From positions 1-17,240 of the forward strand of contig JANNHP010000116.1 of NCBI GenBank assembly GCA_031404455.1: DNA of 17,240 bases, read 5' to 3'. This document shows positions 14,720 to 17,240 of the stretch, in pieces. The position numbers were made by a program, and so were the translations under genes. Under the pieces are notes generated by a model. That model saw nothing but the letters and a program-made list of their open reading frames with translations, searched no databases and was not told the origin of the DNA. Positions within the stretch are counted from its first letter, which is position 1, and every line of letters starts with the position of its first letter. The DNA is from JANNHP01 sp031404455. GTDB lineage: Bacteria; Planctomycetota; JAJSAM01; JAJVHW01.

Positions 14720-16021
14720 TCATTTGGGCGGCGGCTCGCGTGCGGCGAGATCCCCTACCGACACGCCCGACACGGCCCCGCGTCCTTCGACCTCGAGCCG
14801 GTCCAGGAACTCGCGCGCCGCGGGCGCCTCGGCCGAGCCGGGCTTCCCGCGTCCGGCGTCGAGCACCTCGACGGCGGTGATACCGGCGGGACCGCGCGCG
14901 GGCCGGAAGCCGCCCGCTTCGTCCGCCAGCACGAGGTCTGCGTCGACCAGGGCCTGCACGGCGACCATCACGTCGTCCTCTCCGACGCGGAGCGTCTCGG
15001 CGAGGCGCGCGCGGTCCGGCTGGCGGCCGGCGTCGAACTCGCGCGCCACTTCCACCGCGACGCCGAGGACGAGCTCGTCGCGTGCGCGGCCCCTCAGCTT
15101 GCGGTGGCCGGCGCGCCTGCCTGCGCGCCAGTTCCCGTGGTGGACGACGTACGTCACTTCCATGCCGTAGATGGCGATCACCCACGACACGTACATCCAG
15201 AGGATCGCCGCAGGGAAGAAGCTGAACGCGGTGAGCAGGGACTTCGGCGTCGCGAGGTACCAGCCCATCGCGAGCTTGGTGCCCTCCCAGAGCGTTCCCG
15301 CGACTACGGCGCCGGCCAAGGCGGCCGAGTTCCTGGCACCCGTGTGCGGCATGAGGCGGAAGAACGCGAACCCGGACAGCCACGTCACGATGAAGGGCAG
15401 GAAGGTCATCAGGAAGCCGCCGGTCGACTCGCCCATGTGCTCACGCACGAGCGCCGTCCCCACGATCGACATCGCGAGAAGCAGCGGGCCGAGCGTGCAG
15501 ACGGCCCAGTACGCGGTCAGGCGCCGGACGAAAGCCCGGATGCTGCCGGTGCCCCAGATGTCGCCGACGACGCGGTCGATCCCCGTCATGAGGTTCGCGG
15601 CGAAGTAGATGAGCACGATGGCTCCGGCGATCCGGAGGCCCGTCCCCGACGATTCGCTCCCCTGGAGCGCGATGCGCGACTTCTCGACGTAGTCGACGAC
15701 TCCTGCGCGCAGTTCGGTCGCCTCGTTCGGGAACACCACGGAGACGAAGCGCTGCGCGATGTTCATCTGCTGCTCGGGCGCCAGGAACTCGATGAGCGAG
15801 ATCGCGAGCACGAGCACCGGGAGCAGCGCGAGGAGCGTCGCGTAGGCGAGCGACGCGGCCTTCTCCTGTCCCCGGTCGCGATGGAACCGGAGCCCCGCGA
15901 GGCCGAGCACGCGCGAACTGAGCGCCAACGCCACGAGGACGAGCGGTCGCTCCGGCAGGGCGCCGTCGAAGAACCACGCGCGCAGGCGCGAACGAATCGG
16001 CCGACGGTCCGTTTCGGTCAC
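14720..16021 (-). CDS. YihY/BrkB-family inner-membrane protein with C-terminal winged-helix-like domain
   Basis: A 433-residue polytopic membrane protein of the YihY/virulence factor BrkB family, historically mislabelled RNase BN. Function is poorly defined; transport or envelope roles have been proposed. Hydrophobic segments lie near residues 26-44, 57-80, 130-148, 168-191, 203-222, 232-254 and 265-293. Family-typical features include the helix with AASLAYATLLALLPVL and the IYFAANLMTGIDRVVGDIW stretch. Residues about 300-433 are soluble. Roughly 310-375 looks like a winged helix, as in longer family members, followed by a Pro/Gly/Ala-rich tail. The start is GTG at 16021, because an in-frame TAG sits at 16031-16033; the ribosome binding site is weak. 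It converges on selB and is probably unrelated to it functionally. Confidence 0.88.
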   Translation of the reverse strand: MTETDRRPIRSRLRAWFFDGALPERPLVLVALALSSRVLGLAGLRFHRDRGQEKAASLAYATLLALLPVLVLAISLIEFLAPEQQMNIAQRFVSVVFPNEATELRAGVVDYVEKSRIALQGSESSGTGLRIAGAIVLIYFAANLMTGIDRVVGDIWGTGSIRAFVRRLTAYWAVCTLGPLLLAMSIVGTALVREHMGESTGGFLMTFLPFIVTWLSGFAFFRLMPHTGARNSAALAGAVVAGTLWEGTKLAMGWYLATPKSLLTAFSFFPAAILWMYVSWVIAIYGMEVTYVVHHGNWRAGRRAGHRKLRGRARDELVLGVAVEVAREFDAGRQPDRARLAETLRVGEDDVMVAVQALVDADLVLADEAGGFRPARGPAGITAVEVLDAGRGKPGSAEAPAAREFLDRLEVEGRGAVSGVSVGDLAAREPPPK

Positions 16022-16134
16022 GCCGTCACTCTAGCCCGCACCCCTCCCGGGCTTCGCACGCGGCGCGGGGCGCGCGAACGGGTTGCCGGGTTCCGCGCGG
16101 CGGCGGTTCGGGAGTCACGAGGGGCTGGAATCAC

Positions 16135-16183
16135 GAGGGGCGGGACCTTTCGGCCCCGCCCCTCTTCCGCGAGCGACTCGCGG
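16135..16183 (-). terminator. Tandem hairpins after the Gly-rich protein gene
   Basis: On the minus strand, just past the TGA at 16193-16195, there are two stems. CCGCGAG/CTCGCGG (16167-16183, 3-base loop) comes first. A perfect 10-bp stem follows: GAGGGGCGGG (16135-16144) with CCCGCCCCTC (16155-16164), its loop containing CCGAAAGG when read on the minus strand. The arrangement is terminator-like, though no T-tract follows. TCACGAGGGG also occurs as a 10-base direct repeat at 16115-16124 and 16131-16140. Confidence 0.55.
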
Positions 16184-16192
16184 AGCAATCGA

Positions 16193-17240
16193 TCAGAAGT
16201 TGAAGTCGAAGTTGAAGATGACCTGGTCGACGAACGGCACCGGGCTCGACGCGGACTGCGTCGAGTCGAGCTGGAACGTGATGCGCATGCGCAGGAACTT
16301 GAAGTTCTTCCCGGCGAGCTTCGTCTCGATCGGGAAGATCGCGTCGGTCGACGTGTTCCCCGGGACGGTGAACGAATTCCCGAGAGGCGTCTTGTCCAGG
16401 AGGCGCAGAGGCAGCCAAGCCGACGTCTGGTTCAGGTTGGTGGAGTTCTCGCTGGAGTCGATCGCGGCCAGGTACGGGACGCCGAACTGCTTCGGGTCCT
16501 CGATCGTCGCCTGCACCTCGATGAAGAGCGCGTCGTTGCCGGCGTTCAGGCTGAAGTCGCCAGCGTCGCAGTCGGTGATCCTCGGGCCGTCGACTCCGAG
16601 GTCGATGAACTTCGAGTAGACGAAGCTCGGCACGCCTGCGCCGACCGGGTTGTAGCTGCCAGCGGTCGCGCCGGGGACGCTGATGCCGCCGTTGGGGTCC
16701 TCGAGACGGAGGAAGCCGATGCCGCCGTTGCCGCCGTAGGGCGCGGTGTACGTGCCGGTCTGGGTGCCGCCCGCTCCGCCCGAGACGTCGAGCGCCGCAG
16801 CGGGGTTGGCGATGTTGAAGCCCTTCGACGAACGCAGCAGGATCGTCCCGCCGCCGCCGCCGCCCGAGGGGCCGGAGCTCCAGCCGCTCTTGTAGCCGGT
16901 GCCGCCGCCGCCCACGCCGCCGCGTGCGCGGATCGTGCCCGAGGTGCCGATCGTCAGCGTGCCCGACGTCTGGACCATCATCGCGCCGCCGCCGCCGCCG
17001 CCACCGCCGCCCGGGGTGCCCCAGGAGTAGTAGAAGTAGCCGCCCGTGCCGCCGCCGCCGCCGCCCGCGCCGCCGAGGAGCGGGGCGAGGTCGTCGTTGC
17101 CGAGTGCCGCCGCGCCGCCGGCGCCGCCGGCGCCGCTCCACGACGGGTAGTAGCCGGTGCCCGCGGCACCGGCCGTTCCCGCCGTGCGGGAACCGCCGCC
17201 CCCCCCGCCCCCGCCATAGCAGTACGCGCCGGAGCCGGTC
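16193..17240 (-). CDS. Gly-rich probable surface protein, N-terminally truncated by the window edge
   Basis: The frame is open from the right edge to TGA 16193-16195, giving 348 visible residues; the true start lies outside the window. The first half (about residues 1-150 of the visible part) is dominated by Gly-rich tracts, with runs of 7-9 Gly separated by short aromatic or hydrophobic pieces such as GYYPSWSG and GGYFYYSWGTPG. Short beta-like elements follow (SGTLTIGTSGTIRARGG; GGTILLRSS). This pattern is common in large exported proteins of GC-rich environmental bacteria. The second half is an ordinary acidic/polar domain ending in phenylalanine-rich VIFNFDFNF, a terminus suggestive of a final beta strand. 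I do not recognise a defined family. Surface or extracellular location is inferred. An ATG pair at 16976-16981 lies inside the Gly-rich region and is unlikely to be the start. Confidence 0.7.
   Translation of the reverse strand, partial: TGSGAYCYGGGGGGGGSRTAGTAGAAGTGYYPSWSGAGGAGGAAALGNDDLAPLLGGAGGGGGGTGGYFYYSWGTPGGGGGGGGGAMMVQTSGTLTIGTSGTIRARGGVGGGGTGYKSGWSSGPSGGGGGGTILLRSSKGFNIANPAAALDVSGGAGGTQTGTYTAPYGGNGGIGFLRLEDPNGGISVPGATAGSYNPVGAGVPSFVYSKFIDLGVDGPRITDCDAGDFSLNAGNDALFIEVQATIEDPKQFGVPYLAAIDSSENSTNLNQTSAWLPLRLLDKTPLGNSFTVPGNTSTDAIFPIETKLAGKNFKFLRMRITFQLDSTQSASSPVPFVDQVIFNFDFNF

Overview
This is a GC-rich chromosomal stretch from a Gram-negative-type bacterium. Three genes start with secretion signals (one of them a lipobox), and there are a YihY-type inner-membrane protein and a Gly-rich probable surface protein whose start lies outside the window. 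No gene fixes the taxon. High GC, a subtilase with Ig-like repeats, a PreP-like lipoprotein and palindromic repeats paired with a RAYT transposase would suit Planctomycetota, Myxococcota, Acidobacteriota or a related candidate phylum, but this is a weak guess. A SelB factor implies that the organism makes selenoproteins.

Layout, left to right. A secreted S8 protease on the minus strand runs off the left edge (3-2987). It is divergent from a two-gene plus-strand operon: an RmlD-like NAD(P)-dependent reductase (3130-4026) and a large M16C (PreP-like) lipoprotein peptidase (4037-7609). A 253-base gap between convergent genes (7610-7862) holds a hairpin and four palindromic REP-like repeats. Then come two minus-strand genes, a secreted M28 aminopeptidase with PA and PDZ domains (7863-9680) and recJ (10044-11807), separated by 363 bases with no gene, two more REP copies and a strong hairpin. 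Next is a RAYT (REP-associated tyrosine transposase) at 12011, bracketed by an inverted pair of REP copies. Its frame continues with no stop through the right-hand REP into selB (12767-14704). A YihY/BrkB-type membrane protein (14720-16021, minus) converges on selB. The window closes with the C-terminal part of a Gly-rich protein (16193 to the right edge, minus).

Three genes are hydrolases predicted to act outside the cytoplasm (S8, M16C, M28), so the region leans towards extracytoplasmic protein and peptide breakdown. recJ and selB are housekeeping or specialised core functions. The most unusual element is the RAYT/REP system: eight copies of a short palindrome in two subtypes (A and B), seven in one orientation and one inverted, lying between genes or at the RAYT-selB junction. 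At that junction the element joins the transposase and the selenocysteine elongation factor into one 897-codon frame and places a hairpin just before the selB start.
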